Source: an uncultured Hyphomonadaceae bacterium
GTDB lineage: Bacteria > Pseudomonadota > Alphaproteobacteria > Caulobacterales > Hyphomonadaceae
DNA: 64,000 nt
Direction of reading: 5' to 3'
Assembly (NCBI GenBank): GCA_913057945.1
Contig: CAJXOF010000007.1
Coordinates: forward strand, 62,001-126,000
The notes below the pieces were generated by a model that was given only the letters and a program-made list of their open reading frames with translations, was not told where the DNA came from and ran no database searches. A program made the position numbers and the translations under genes. Below are positions 45,124-54,488 of this stretch, piece by piece. Numbering within the stretch: position 1 is the first letter of the stretch; each line of letters begins with the position of its first letter.

Positions 45124-45588
45124 TCAGGCCGCCTTGATGTTCTTGCGGTTCATGGCTTTGAAGTCGACAGCGTCGGGCTTCTGGGCCTCGTGTGGGTGAT
45201 CCGCGCCGCCATAGACGTGCAGTTTCGAGAACTGCTTGCGGGCCAGCGGGCTTTCTTTCGGCATCATCCGCTTCACGGCGAGTTCAAGCGCGCGCTCAGG
45301 GAAACGACCGTTGAGGATTTTTTCCGGCGTCGTGGACTTGATGCCGCCCGGATAACCGGTGTGGCGGTAGTACACTTTGTCCGTCATCTTGCGACCGGTG
45401 AATTTCACCTTGTCGGCATTGATAATGACGACGTGATCGCCCGTATCGATATGGGGTGTAAAGTCAGCACGGTGCTTGCCGCGCAGGCGCTTGGCGACAT
45501 ATGAAGCAAGGCGTCCGACGACGACATCGGTCGCGTCGATCACGACCCAGTTGTGCTCTACGTTGGCTGGTGCGTTATAGGTTTTCAT
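45124..45588 (-). CDS. rplM: Large ribosomal subunit protein uL13
   Basis: uL13 is an early assembly protein of the 50S subunit. The 154-residue protein has [44 protein letters not shown] and [13 protein letters not shown], all characteristic. Co-transcribed with rpsI. Its ATG at 45588 is only 38 bp from the divergent lipoprotein start, so both promoters must share or overlap a short region. Confidence 0.98.
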   Translation of the reverse strand: MKTYNAPANVEHNWVVIDATDVVVGRLASYVAKRLRGKHRADFTPHIDTGDHVVIINADKVKFTGRKMTDKVYYRHTGYPGGIKSTTPEKILNGRFPERALELAVKRMMPKESPLARKQFSKLHVYGGADHPHEAQKPDAVDFKAMNRKNIKAA

Positions 45589-45626
45589 CGCTCTACTAAG
45601 AGCCTCTCGCTTTCGGAGTTCATGGA

Positions 45627-46598
45627 ATGCAATTCAAGCGCTGGCGTTTAAGCGCCACTTCCCCGGTTGTCAACGCAGGGCTTGGCCTCACCCTGCTTTT
45701 TACAGCAGTTGGATGCTCGAAGAAAGCCGAAGCCCCCGAAGAGCAGGCGGCAGCCCCTGAAATTGCTGCAGGCGTGGAGCTTCCGGCCGTGTGGTCGACC
45801 CGCCCGCTTCAAGGCAAAGTCAACGCTGTGGCGCTGTCTGGCGGCCTCGGAGGCCTGCTGGCAATCGCTTATGAGCGCGGCGGCCTGCAATTATTCAACA
45901 TGAATGGGGAGATTCTCGGCGAACCGGCCAATTTCCGGCTGACTGACCTCGCCAGCGGCCAAAGCGCCACCCTTGCGGGCAGCACGGTCACGATTTTCCC
46001 CGGAATCACCCGTGAGGGCCAGTTGAAGGCATATCTCTATGGAGAAGGCCTGCTTGCCCCGGCACAGGTCGACTTGCCTGTCCCGGATACAAGTTCGGTT
46101 GTGGGCGTGTGCTCAGGCCCGCTGCGTGTCAGCGGCATCATGCGGCTTGCCTACTGGACCTCGACCAATGACCGTGTGCTCCAGACCGGCATTGTCCGGG
46201 AAGAGAATGGCGAGTTCTCTTGGGATGCCGGCGAATCGACCTTCACCGATTTCGGCATCAAATCATGCGCCTATACGAGTGACACGCTGGTCGCCTCCCC
46301 GCGCGCAACCAGTGCCGCCTCGCTGTCCCGTGGGGACTTCGATGCCCTGCTCTCTATAGAGGATGGCAGCGGCCTTCAGGTCTCAACCGATCTCGGCATG
46401 ACAAACAAGGATGTCAGCGTGCGCGATGGAATCACCGTCATCGCACCAGACACGCCCGATGCCATGGCCGCCATGGGCACGATGATGAATGGCGGCTATC
46501 CCGGCGGTGTGATCGTGATTGCGGGCGAAACCGGCCCCGACCAGCATCAGGCGGTTTTCGTCGATCCGAGCGCGCTTACGCTGGCAGGCTCGCGCTAG
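45627..46598 (+). CDS. Predicted lipoprotein, beta-propeller-like, unknown function
   Basis: This 323-residue protein has a signal peptide with a lipobox-like TAVGC (Cys30). The rest alternates strands and short loops ([28 protein letters not shown]), which suggests a beta-propeller or similar all-beta fold. I do not recognise a family. GGAG lies 8 bp before the ATG. It is divergent from rplM, and its TAG shares CTAG (46595-46598) with the stop of the convergent ctaA gene. Lipoprotein anchoring is likely; whether in the inner or outer membrane is unknown. Confidence 0.75.
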   Translation: MQFKRWRLSATSPVVNAGLGLTLLFTAVGCSKKAEAPEEQAAAPEIAAGVELPAVWSTRPLQGKVNAVALSGGLGGLLAIAYERGGLQLFNMNGEILGEPANFRLTDLASGQSATLAGSTVTIFPGITREGQLKAYLYGEGLLAPAQVDLPVPDTSSVVGVCSGPLRVSGIMRLAYWTSTNDRVLQTGIVREENGEFSWDAGESTFTDFGIKSCAYTSDTLVASPRATSAASLSRGDFDALLSIEDGSGLQVSTDLGMTNKDVSVRDGITVIAPDTPDAMAAMGTMMNGGYPGGVIVIAGETGPDQHQAVFVDPSALTLAGSR

Positions 46599-47623
46599 GC
46601 ACGCCCCCGCGACCGCCAGACCAGCCTCATCGCTGCCAAAGTCACAATCACGCCAAGACCCTGATGAACCAAAGCAAGGTTCATCGGGGCGGCATGCACC
46701 AGAGTGAGGATTCCCCATACGGCCTGCAGGGTGACGAGTATGGCGAGCCAGCGGAAATCCTGGCGGAGCGGCGTGCGCCTGAACGCCCATGCTGACGCCA
46801 GCGATCCCGCCCAGATCAGGTATGCCAGAAGACGGTGGTTGAATTGCGTTGCGGCGCGTCCTTCAAACAGGCTCCGCACACCCAGCCCGTCTTCCAGATA
46901 GTGCGAGGGGACGAGTTCCCCGGCCATCAGCGGCCAGTCATTGTAGGACCGACCCGCATCAAGACCGGCGACCAGTGCCCCGGCTGCCATCTGGAGGAAA
47001 ATCGCTATCAGAAGGAGTACGGCCACGGTCGGGACAAGGTTCGGCACCGCTGGCCGCGCTTTTGCGCCCAGATCGTGCCAGAGCCAGGTAACATAGGCGA
47101 TGATGAGCAAGGCAATCATGAAATGCGTCATCAGCCGGTACGGCGCGACATCAACGCGTGTCGTTTCGCCAATGCCGCTCGCAACCATCCACCAGCCAAT
47201 GGCCCCTTGCAGGCCGCCAAGACCGATCAGCGCAACCAGATGCCAGGTCAGACGCTTCGTCAGCCAGCGGCGAATAGCGAAGATGGCGAACCCCGCAACA
47301 GCGACAAGCCCGATCATGCGGCCAAAGAATCGATGCCCCCATTCCCACCAGAAAATCTTCTGGAATTCGGCCAGTGACATGCCCTTATTCACGAACTGGT
47401 ATTCAGCGGTCTGCTGGTACTTCGCAAACTCCACCTGCCAGGCGCTTTCAGAGAGCGGCGGCAAAGCCCCGCTGACGGGATTCCATTCGGTAATGGACAG
47501 GCCGGAATCGGTCAGGCGTGTCGCCCCGCCTATCAGGATCATGGCATAGACCATCAGGCCGACAAGGATAAGCCAGCGACGGATCCAGATTGCGGGCGGG
47601 CTGATTTTTGACGTTTCACTCAT
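46595..47623 (-). CDS. ctaA: Heme A synthase (COX15/CtaA)
   Basis: Heme A synthase oxidises heme O to heme A for the cytochrome c oxidase cofactor. The 342-residue protein has eight membrane helices and the family motifs GGATRLTDSGLSITEW and FWWEWGHRFFGRMIG. Heme-ligand His regions are visible at MTHFMIALL, FNHRLLAYL and LVHQGLGVI, and a GAIGWWMV segment is also present. ATG 47623 is used; codons upstream to 47698 are Cys-rich and not conserved. It converges with the lipoprotein gene (shared CTAG) and diverges from DUF2842. Confidence 0.94.
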   Translation of the reverse strand: MSETSKISPPAIWIRRWLILVGLMVYAMILIGGATRLTDSGLSITEWNPVSGALPPLSESAWQVEFAKYQQTAEYQFVNKGMSLAEFQKIFWWEWGHRFFGRMIGLVAVAGFAIFAIRRWLTKRLTWHLVALIGLGGLQGAIGWWMVASGIGETTRVDVAPYRLMTHFMIALLIIAYVTWLWHDLGAKARPAVPNLVPTVAVLLLIAIFLQMAAGALVAGLDAGRSYNDWPLMAGELVPSHYLEDGLGVRSLFEGRAATQFNHRLLAYLIWAGSLASAWAFRRTPLRQDFRWLAILVTLQAVWGILTLVHAAPMNLALVHQGLGVIVTLAAMRLVWRSRGRA

Positions 47624-47696
47624 GCGCGATACATGATCCAAGCAGACGCCCGTGCAAGATGCGGCAAAGTCGCATGTGCAGCTGAGAGACCGATCC

Positions 47697-47912
47697 ATGA
47701 GCTATCCGACCAAGAAAATCGTCGCCAGCCTTATCCTGCTGAGCTTCATGGTCTGCTGGATCATCATGGTCGGCTCTGTCGCGCCAATGGTCTCGACCTG
47801 GCCCAAATGGGCGATGATGCTGTTCTATGTGTTTGCGGGAATCGGCTGGATCATTCCGTTCAAACCCATCTTCGCCTGGATGAATCGCGGCGCGCCGCCA
47901 CAGGAAGACTAG
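47697..47912 (+). CDS. DUF2842 small membrane protein
   Basis: This 71-residue protein has two membrane helices (IVASLILLSFMVCWIIMVG and WAMMLFYVFAGIGWIIPF) and matches the DUF2842 family of alphaproteobacteria, known only by sequence. The start at ATG 47697 is supported by GAGAG upstream; the in-frame extension to 47652 is non-conserved. Its TAG shares CTAG (47909-47912) with the convergent PSD-like gene. Confidence 0.8.
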   Translation: MSYPTKKIVASLILLSFMVCWIIMVGSVAPMVSTWPKWAMMLFYVFAGIGWIIPFKPIFAWMNRGAPPQED

Positions 47913-48775
47913 TCTTCCGGCTTGTTCTTGGTGGCTTCCTTGAGACGCGCAAGCATGACGGCCGGATCATCCGGTGTGTCGGCCTCATCGGGCTCCGGAT
48001 AATCATCCTCTTCTACCTCGTCGTCTTCGGTGACGCCGAGCGGAAGCTCACCCGCCTCGCCTGACATGCTTTCGAAGGCGTCTTCTTCATCCATCCCGGA
48101 TTTGAGCCGGCCCAGAACCGTCTCGCCGCCGACGAGGGTCTGCCCCGGCCAGATCAGTTGGCCTGCATTGGCCGGGACGTAGACATCGCACCAGCCGCCG
48201 AGCCGCCGCTTTCCGAAAACACGTCCAAGGCGCATGATATCGCCTGTTTCAGCTTCCAGTTCCTGACGCGGTCCCAGACCGCCAGTGGCGATCCGGACCC
48301 CGACCTGCTGGGCCCGGCTCTCGAACAACAAATATGAGACCGCCAGCCCGTCTGCGTCGGGCCGCATGGCAAATGGGACAGAATGCTCGCCGTCTTCCGT
48401 GATGAGGCTCTCAAGACTGCCGGCAATCGGCGCGTAGAGCCGGTTGGTGGCGGCAGGAGATGAGGAAATCCGGATACGGGTCGTCGCCAAATCCGTCATC
48501 CGCATCTCACCGGGCGCATCCGTACGGGTCACCGAGACGACAACGCCATCACAGGGTGCCACTATGCCATTGGCGAGATCAGGCGCGACCCGGTTAGACC
48601 AGCGCGCGGCCATCAGCGCGGCGATCATGGCCGCAAAGCCGACCCAGAACAGGGGATCCCAGACCCAGCTCAACAACAGGCCAACCAGAAGACAGGCCAG
48701 CGCCGCTGCGACGCCTTCCCAATCCAGTCCGCCCGTCAACCAGGGGGTCGTTTTACGCTCAAGGTCTTCTGTCAT
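47909..48775 (-). CDS. Phosphatidylserine decarboxylase-like protein, apparently lacking catalytic residues
   Basis: This 288-residue protein has two N-terminal membrane helices and then a PSD fold. VAPCDGVVVSV matches the SPADGRVV region, RIRISSSPAATNRLYAPIAG matches the RISIFMSPxxVHVNRxPVxG region, and VFGKRRLGGWCDVYVP matches the pyruvoyl-forming FGSRVDVYLP. At this last site the self-cleaving Gly-Ser reads Gly-Gly, and the VHVN His is absent; only the Asp (CDG) is kept. It should therefore not form a pyruvoyl enzyme. An acidic C-terminal tail (about 225-288) is not part of the family fold. No pssA is adjacent. Alignment by eye; a true PSD elsewhere in the genome is expected. Confidence 0.7.
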   Translation of the reverse strand: MTEDLERKTTPWLTGGLDWEGVAAALACLLVGLLLSWVWDPLFWVGFAAMIAALMAARWSNRVAPDLANGIVAPCDGVVVSVTRTDAPGEMRMTDLATTRIRISSSPAATNRLYAPIAGSLESLITEDGEHSVPFAMRPDADGLAVSYLLFESRAQQVGVRIATGGLGPRQELEAETGDIMRLGRVFGKRRLGGWCDVYVPANAGQLIWPGQTLVGGETVLGRLKSGMDEEDAFESMSGEAGELPLGVTEDDEVEEDDYPEPDEADTPDDPAVMLARLKEATKNKPED

Positions 48776-48790
48776 GCCCGCCAGCTTTCT

Positions 48791-50638
48791 CTATTCCGCC
48801 GCGAGCGCAATCTCCGCGCTCTTGGCCTGCCTTTCCCACATATCAGCATATTTGCCGCCTTTTGCCAGCAAGTCTGCATGCGTTCCGCGTTCGATGATCC
48901 GACCGGCCTCAAGGACGATGATCTCGTCGGCGGATTTCACCGTCGACAAGCGGTGCGCCACCATGAGGGTGGTACGGCCCTCAGAGGCATCTTCAAGCGC
49001 GTCCTGCACAGCCTCTTCCGTTGCACTGTCGAGCGCGGACGTTGCCTCATCAAGCACGAGAATGGCGGGATCAGCCAGGATCACGCGCGCGATCCCTACC
49101 CGCTGTTTTTCCCCACCGGAGAGTTTCAGCCCGCGCTCTCCCACGCGGGTCGTCCAGCCTTCGGGAAGCGATTCGATGAAATCGAGCAATTGCGCCCGGC
49201 GCGCAGCATCGCGCAGCTCTTCATCACTCGCATCAGGACGAGCGTAAGCGATGTTGGACCGGATCGTGTCGTTGAACAGGACGACATCCTGAGGCACCAA
49301 CCCCAGCGCCTTGCGAAGGGATTCCTGTGTCAGCGATCTCACATCCTGCCCATCGACCAGCACGCTGCCCTGATCGACATCATAGAAGCGGAACAGGAGC
49401 TTGAGCAGCGTTGACTTGCCCGCGCCGGATGTGCCCACGAAGGCGATCTTGCGGCCGGGCAACAGATCAAAGCTGACATCCTGCACGCCGACGGCCCGTC
49501 CCTCATGGTTGAAGCCGACATTGCGGAACTCGACATGACCAGTGGGCTTCGAGAGCGGCATGGCATCCGGCGCATCGGCCACTTCGGTTTTCATGGAGAG
49601 CAGCCCGTAGAGCTTTTCGAGGTCCACCGCGCCCTGCTTGATCTCGCGCCAGGCCCAACCGAGGATGTTCAGCGGCGCATAGAGCGACAGGAGCATCAGC
49701 ATCACGGCCGTCAGGTCGCCGATGCGCATCGTGCCCTGAATGACGTTCCACGCGGACAGGACGAGCACCGCCAGCAAGCCGGCATTCATGACCACGGCCT
49801 GCGTCGCGTTCAGCACATACATGGACCGCACGGCATCGACGTAGCGATGGTTGTAATTGCGCATGGCATCATTGAAGCGGCCGGTCTCGCGGCGTTCGGC
49901 AGCGAAGGATTTCACCGTCTCGAAATTGGTCAGGATGTCCACCGATGTAGCCCGGAAATGCGTGTCGGCCTCATTCATGCGGCGGCGCTGGCGCACGCGC
50001 CATTCCGTGATGATGACCGTCGCAATGACATAGATGATGATCGTCTGGACCGCGATCAGGGACAGGCGATAATCATACGCCACGCCCAGCGCGATGGAGG
50101 CGAGCACCAGCCGCACGAAGGTCGGACCGATATTGAAGGCCAGGAACCGGATCAGATAGTCGATGGCGCTCGCGCCGCGTTCGATCACGCGGTTCAGCGC
50201 GCCGGTGCGCCGGGTCTGGTGGAAATTCAATGACAGCGACTGGGCATGGCCAAAGGCATCCACGCTGGCGATGCGTTGCGCATCCTGGCTGACCGGCGAG
50301 AACAGCCAGTCCCGCGCCTGAGGCAGCGCCGCTGCAAGAAAACGCACCCCGATGCCGACTGCCAGCCAATAGGCCGCCGCACCAAAGGCTGCGGCTTCCC
50401 CGCCTTCGGGGACAGCGCGGTTGATCGCGTGGCCCAGCAACAGGGGCGAGACAACTTCCAGAACGGATGCAGCGAGCGTCACCAGAATGGCGATCACCAT
50501 GATTGGCCGCCATTTGGACAGCTCCGGCCGCGCCAGGAGCTTCAGGATACGCAGGATGGAAACACCGATCCCGCCATCGGCGCTCTCGATCTTGTCATGG
50601 TCTGCGGCGGCGGTGTGGGGATTCGTCATCGCCCGCAT
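48791..50638 (-). CDS. Atm1-type ABC exporter (fused permease-ATPase)
   Basis: This 615-residue half-transporter has an ABC membrane domain of six helices (about 50-330) and an ATPase (about 365-600). The ATPase has Walker A GTSGAGKST, Q-loop VPQDVVLF, signature LSGGEKQR, Walker B ILVLDEATSALD and H-loop VAHRLSTV. The NxxTxVK-type segment NRVIERGASAIDYLIRF and FNFET-like ILTNFETVK mark the Atm1/HMT group, which exports glutathione-related compounds or metal complexes. ATG 50638 is used (MRAMTNPHTAAADH); an alternative ATG at 50629 is nine bases in. The long in-frame extension to 51169 is antisense to the LOG gene. Confidence 0.9.
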   Translation of the reverse strand: MRAMTNPHTAAADHDKIESADGGIGVSILRILKLLARPELSKWRPIMVIAILVTLAASVLEVVSPLLLGHAINRAVPEGGEAAAFGAAAYWLAVGIGVRFLAAALPQARDWLFSPVSQDAQRIASVDAFGHAQSLSLNFHQTRRTGALNRVIERGASAIDYLIRFLAFNIGPTFVRLVLASIALGVAYDYRLSLIAVQTIIIYVIATVIITEWRVRQRRRMNEADTHFRATSVDILTNFETVKSFAAERRETGRFNDAMRNYNHRYVDAVRSMYVLNATQAVVMNAGLLAVLVLSAWNVIQGTMRIGDLTAVMLMLLSLYAPLNILGWAWREIKQGAVDLEKLYGLLSMKTEVADAPDAMPLSKPTGHVEFRNVGFNHEGRAVGVQDVSFDLLPGRKIAFVGTSGAGKSTLLKLLFRFYDVDQGSVLVDGQDVRSLTQESLRKALGLVPQDVVLFNDTIRSNIAYARPDASDEELRDAARRAQLLDFIESLPEGWTTRVGERGLKLSGGEKQRVGIARVILADPAILVLDEATSALDSATEEAVQDALEDASEGRTTLMVAHRLSTVKSADEIIVLEAGRIIERGTHADLLAKGGKYADMWERQAKSAEIALAAE

Positions 50639-50785
50639 ATGGTAACAAAATGACAGATCAGCAAACCCTGCATGTTGCGCTGGACCGCGAAACATCCTGA
50701 AATTGTCACTGGTGGAGTAATTGGAAGCCCTCATATAGGGCACACGATGCTCCCGAGGGAGGCAAGCTAGAAAGGCGAAATCCGC

Positions 50786-51349
50786 ATGACGAAAATCAAG
50801 TCCATCTGCGTTTATTGCGGCGCGTCCGATGATGTCCTGCCGGGCTATATCAAGCTGGCAGAGGAACTCGGCCGGGACCTCGCGAAACGTGACATCCGTC
50901 TGGTCTATGGCGGCGGCGGCGTTGGCCTGATGGGCGCCTGCGCCCGCGCAGCGCATGAAGCGGCGGGAGATGTCCTCGGAATCATGCCGCGCTTCCTGCT
51001 CAGCAAGGAACGCATCTATGAGGACGTCGAGCATCGCATCGTCGATGACATGCATACACGCAAGCAGATGATGTATGAGGAGTCTGACGCCTTCATCGTG
51101 CTGCCGGGCGGCATTGGCACCCTGGAAGAAGCTGTCGAGATCCTGTCCTGGGCGCGGCTCGGCCTTCACGCCAAGCCGATGGCATTCCTTGACGAAGACG
51201 GTTTCTGGTCACCCTTCTTCGAACTGATGGAACATATCATCGACGGCAAGTTCACGCCGGAATCCTTCCGCGCATCCCTGGTCCACAGCGATACGCCGAA
51301 AAAGGCCATCGACGCCCTAATGGACAAGGTCATAGTCCTCGACAGCTAG
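50786..51349 (+). CDS. LOG-family protein (cytokinin riboside 5'-monophosphate phosphoribohydrolase-like)
   Basis: This 187-residue protein has the LOG signatures VYCGASDD, LVYGGGGVGLMG and PGGIGTLEE (the PGGxGTxxE motif), with SDAFIVLPGG before it. LOG enzymes cleave ribose-5-phosphate from nucleoside monophosphates; in bacteria the substrate may be AMP or a modified adenosine phosphate. AAAGG lies about 11 bp upstream of the ATG. It is divergent from the ABC exporter and its stop is 14 bp from the convergent secF stop. Confidence 0.92.
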   Translation: MTKIKSICVYCGASDDVLPGYIKLAEELGRDLAKRDIRLVYGGGGVGLMGACARAAHEAAGDVLGIMPRFLLSKERIYEDVEHRIVDDMHTRKQMMYEESDAFIVLPGGIGTLEEAVEILSWARLGLHAKPMAFLDEDGFWSPFFELMEHIIDGKFTPESFRASLVHSDTPKKAIDALMDKVIVLDS

Positions 51350-51363
51350 GTCGAGGCCGTCGC

Positions 51364-52347
51364 TCAGCCCTGAAAGCCCTGAACGTCTTCCAGTGGCTTC
51401 TTGTTGAGGTCCATGCCCAGCGCCAGAACGATGGTCGAGGCGATGAAGATGGACGAATACGTCCCGATCAACACACCCCAGATCAGCGCAAAGCTCATCC
51501 CGCGCAGGACAGGCCCACCAAGAAAGAAGATGGCCAACAGGGCCAGCAGGGTCGTGCCAGATGTCAGCAAGGTACGCGACAGCGTGCCATTCAGGGCGAG
51601 GTCGATGACCTCCTTGTCGGGCATCTTCTTGTATTTGCGCTTCTCTTCCCGCACGCGGTCGAACACCACAACCGTGTCGTTCATCGAGTAACCAATGATC
51701 GTCAGCAGGGCCGCAATGGTGGTCAGGTTGAACTCCATCTGCAGGAAGGCAAACACGCCGAGCGTGATGATCACGTCATGCGCGAGCGCCGCCACGGCGC
51801 CGATCGAGAACTGCCATTCGAACCGGAACCAGATATAGACCAGCATCAGGACCAGCGCGGCGACCAGCGCCGTGATCCCGTCGCGAAACAGCTCCTGCGA
51901 GACTTTCGGGCCGACGGAATCGTTGCGAAGGATCTGGTCATCGGTGATGCCCAGGGTCTCTTTCAGCGTACCCGTTACCAATTCATTGGTCGCGCCGGTG
52001 GCGCGCTCCGCCTGCTCGCTGGCTGGCAAGGCCTGAAAGGCTTCGCCAAGCACGGACGCATCCGCTTCACCATATTTCACCACGACGATGCTGCGCGCAT
52101 CTGTCCCGACCGCGCTGTTCACATCCGCATTGAGCGGCATGGCCTGACGCACGGCCTCAACGGTGACCGTGTCCGTCTGCTCCAGCTCCATCACGGTGCC
52201 GCCGGCAAAGTCGACGCCGAAATTGAGGCCACGGGTGGAAAGGAAGAACACCGACGCAGCAATCAGCAGCGACGACACGACCGCGCCGAACAGGCGAAGG
52301 TTCATGAAGCTCAGATTGGTCTTCTGGGGCCAGAATTTGAGTAGCAT
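51364..52347 (-). CDS. secF: Protein translocase subunit SecF
   Basis: SecF with SecD uses the proton gradient to pull proteins out through SecYEG. This 327-residue protein has the periplasmic domain GLNFGVDFAGGTVMELEQ, six membrane helices and the SecF signature TIIGYSMNDTVVVFDRVREE with DVIITLGVFAFL. It follows secD by 19 bp. It ends the secretion operon; the convergent LOG stop is 14 bp away with no terminator hairpin visible. Confidence 0.97.
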   Translation of the reverse strand: MLLKFWPQKTNLSFMNLRLFGAVVSSLLIAASVFFLSTRGLNFGVDFAGGTVMELEQTDTVTVEAVRQAMPLNADVNSAVGTDARSIVVVKYGEADASVLGEAFQALPASEQAERATGATNELVTGTLKETLGITDDQILRNDSVGPKVSQELFRDGITALVAALVLMLVYIWFRFEWQFSIGAVAALAHDVIITLGVFAFLQMEFNLTTIAALLTIIGYSMNDTVVVFDRVREEKRKYKKMPDKEVIDLALNGTLSRTLLTSGTTLLALLAIFFLGGPVLRGMSFALIWGVLIGTYSSIFIASTIVLALGMDLNKKPLEDVQGFQG

Positions 52348-52366
52348 ATCGTATCTCCTCCCGGGC

Positions 52367-53974
52367 CTAGACCGCGAGCTTCTTGGGACGGAAGGTTTTC
52401 AGCCACATGACCGTGAACCAGCGGGTCACGACGAAGGCGGTGAACACCGATGTGACGATACCGATGGCAAGGGTCACAGCGAAACCTTTCACCGGACCGG
52501 AGCCCAGAAGGTAAAGGATGATGGCCGCGATCAGCGTGGTGACGTTGGCGTCAAGAATGGTCGAGAAGGCGCGCTCGTAACCGGCTTGTACCGCCGTCAT
52601 CGGAGAGCGCCCATTGCGTTGCTCCTCGCGGATACGCTCGAAGACAAGCACGTTGGCATCCACCGCCATACCGATGGTCAGGATGATGCCTGCAATGCCC
52701 GGCAGGGTCAGCGTGGCACCAAGGCCGGACAATGCACCAAGGATCAGCACGATGTTGGCCGCGAGCGACCCGACAGCGAAGCCGCCCATCAGCCCATAGG
52801 CAATGATCATGAAGATCGCGACAAGCGCGAGACCGATCATGGAGGCGCGTGTGCCGGCGCGAATGGAATCATGCCCCAGCGTCGCACTGACGGTGCGCTG
52901 GTCGAGGAACTGAACCTTGGCGGGCATTTCACCGGCCTCGATGATGGCAGCGAGATCCTGGGCCTCTTCCTGCGTGAACGAGCCGGTGATGCGGACGTTG
53001 CCGCCGGGGATCGGCTCATTGATGCGGGGGGCGGACATGATCACATCGTCCAGCACGATGGCGAAGGGCTTGCCGGAATTGTTGCGGGTGGTCTCATAGA
53101 ATTTCCGCGCGCCATTGCTGTTCAGGCGGAAATTGATCTGAGGCCGGTTGCCTTCGTCGAAGCCTTGCGCGGCATTGGCGATATCGGCGCCCGTCACTTC
53201 TGGAATGTTGCGCACGAGAAGCGGCCCGGTCTCAGGGCCTTCCAGCAGGCGGTAGCCTGCGCGTGGCACGCCGGCCTGCGCCGAGGTAATGGCAGACGGG
53301 CTGTCATCCACGAGGTTGAAGGTCATCTTGCCGTCACGGCTGAGCAGATCCTTCAGGCGCTGCGGGTCAGGTTCGCCGGGCGCTTCAAGGATAATGCGGT
53401 CATTGCCCTGCGGCGTGATGGCGATTTCGGAGACACCATCCGGATCGACACGGCGGCGGACAATGGTCATCGTCTTGCCGAGCGCGTCCTTCATCAGCGC
53501 TTCTTCCGAGGCCGCCGGAACGGTCACGATGATGCGATCATTGCCGCGTTGTTCGATGTCGTAGGTTTTCGCGCCGCCAATGGCGCCTTCCACATTGCCG
53601 TTCAGCTTGCGGATGCGCCGCAGGGCTTCGTCCATCGGAAAATTGCCCTCGGCGTCAGGACGCGTCAGCGTGATTTCCAGTTGGCGACCCTTGACGTCCG
53701 GCAGATGGCCGATGCGTTCGGACGGCGAGACATTGGTGAGTGCGCTGCGCACATCCCCGGCAAACACTTCCAGACGGTTGGCAATCACCTCGTCCGGATC
53801 GATTTCCATCATCAGGTAGACGCCGCCCTGAAGGTCGAGCCCCAGATTGACGCCTTTCTTGGGCATGAAGCCCGGCGCGTCGTCCATGTTCACGACATTT
53901 GGCAGCGCCATCACGACGCCCCATGCCAATGTCAGGAGAACGAGCGCAACCTTCCAGGGTGGAAATTGAAGCAT
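52367..53974 (-). CDS. secD: Protein translocase subunit SecD
   Basis: This 535-residue partner of SecF has the P1 periplasmic region with VNLGLDLQGGVYLMMEID and GNDRIILEAPG, then six membrane helices with PGIAGIILTIGMAVDANVLVFERIREE, the RND-type signature shared with SecF. AAGGA lies 8 bp before the ATG at 53974. A hairpin lies between it and yajC (53995-54024). Confidence 0.97.
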   Translation of the reverse strand: MLQFPPWKVALVLLTLAWGVVMALPNVVNMDDAPGFMPKKGVNLGLDLQGGVYLMMEIDPDEVIANRLEVFAGDVRSALTNVSPSERIGHLPDVKGRQLEITLTRPDAEGNFPMDEALRRIRKLNGNVEGAIGGAKTYDIEQRGNDRIIVTVPAASEEALMKDALGKTMTIVRRRVDPDGVSEIAITPQGNDRIILEAPGEPDPQRLKDLLSRDGKMTFNLVDDSPSAITSAQAGVPRAGYRLLEGPETGPLLVRNIPEVTGADIANAAQGFDEGNRPQINFRLNSNGARKFYETTRNNSGKPFAIVLDDVIMSAPRINEPIPGGNVRITGSFTQEEAQDLAAIIEAGEMPAKVQFLDQRTVSATLGHDSIRAGTRASMIGLALVAIFMIIAYGLMGGFAVGSLAANIVLILGALSGLGATLTLPGIAGIILTIGMAVDANVLVFERIREEQRNGRSPMTAVQAGYERAFSTILDANVTTLIAAIILYLLGSGPVKGFAVTLAIGIVTSVFTAFVVTRWFTVMWLKTFRPKKLAV

Positions 53975-53994
53975 GCGGGAATCCTTGTCATCCG

Positions 53995-54024
53995 AAGGGC
54001 CGCAAGCGGGCCCTGCAGGCCCTT
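53995..54024 (-). other. Intercistronic stem-loop between yajC and secD
   Basis: AAGGGCC (53995-54001) can pair with GGCCCTT (54018-54024), with more G+C pairing possible inside. No T-run follows on the minus strand. It overlaps the yajC stop and may influence mRNA stability or coupling. Confidence 0.4.
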
Positions 54025-54394
54025 AATCGTTGGCGGCAACCGGCTGGTTCTTGCCACGGACGTCGATCACCATCTGCTTGATGATCTGCACGCGCACGCC
54101 TTCGGCCAGTTCGACCGTGAGTTCCTCGTCACCGGGCTTGGTGACTTTGCCGACGATACCGCCGGAGGTGACGATCGTGTCGCCCTTCTTGATGTTCTCG
54201 ATCAGGGCCTTGTGCTTCTTCGAACGCTGTTGCTGCGGACGGATCAGCAGGAAGTAGAAGATCAGGATCAGCGGCAGGAACAGGAGCACCTGGCTCATGA
54301 TGCTGGGGCCTGAAGCGCTCGGCGCGGCCTGCGCCAGAGCTGGCAGTGTTACAACAGCAGCGGCTGTCGTCAGCGTGGCTAGTCTGGTCAGCAT
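54023..54394 (-). CDS. yajC: Preprotein translocase accessory subunit YajC
   Basis: This 123-residue protein has a cleavable-looking N-terminus (MLTRLATLTTAAAVVTLPALAQA) followed by the YajC membrane helix FLPLILIFYFLLIRPQQQRSKKH and the cytoplasmic domain with DTIVTSGGIVGKV. YajC joins SecDF at the translocon. ATG 54394 has GGGAGA about 8 bp upstream; upstream codons to 54460 are rejected. A separate N-terminal signal segment is a little longer than in E. coli YajC. A promoter lies at 54432-54460. Confidence 0.93.
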   Translation of the reverse strand: MLTRLATLTTAAAVVTLPALAQAAPSASGPSIMSQVLLFLPLILIFYFLLIRPQQQRSKKHKALIENIKKGDTIVTSGGIVGKVTKPGDEELTVELAEGVRVQIIKQMVIDVRGKNQPVAAND

Positions 54395-54431
54395 TTGGTT
54401 ATCTCCCATAGACCCCTGAAAATGTGATGCT

Positions 54432-54460
54432 CCTATAGCTGTGGGCAGGGACATTGGCAA
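54432..54460 (-). promoter_or_regulatory. Probable promoter of yajC-secD-secF
   Basis: On the minus strand TTGCCA (54455-54460) and TATAGG (54432-54437) are 17 bp apart, a good sigma-70 match, about 40 bp before the yajC ATG and within the pcm-yajC gap. It would allow secretion genes to be expressed apart from the upstream tat-serS-surE-pcm genes. Confidence 0.5.
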
Positions 54461-54488
54461 ACAAGCCCTGCAGATGAAACAAGTCAGC

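Noticed and set aside
52163..54313. 716-codon reading frame on the plus strand across secD and secF
   Set aside because: It lies exactly opposite the well-conserved secD, secF and yajC genes, has no family motifs and is rich in His, Arg, Gly and Asp, as expected for the complement of G+C-rich coding DNA.
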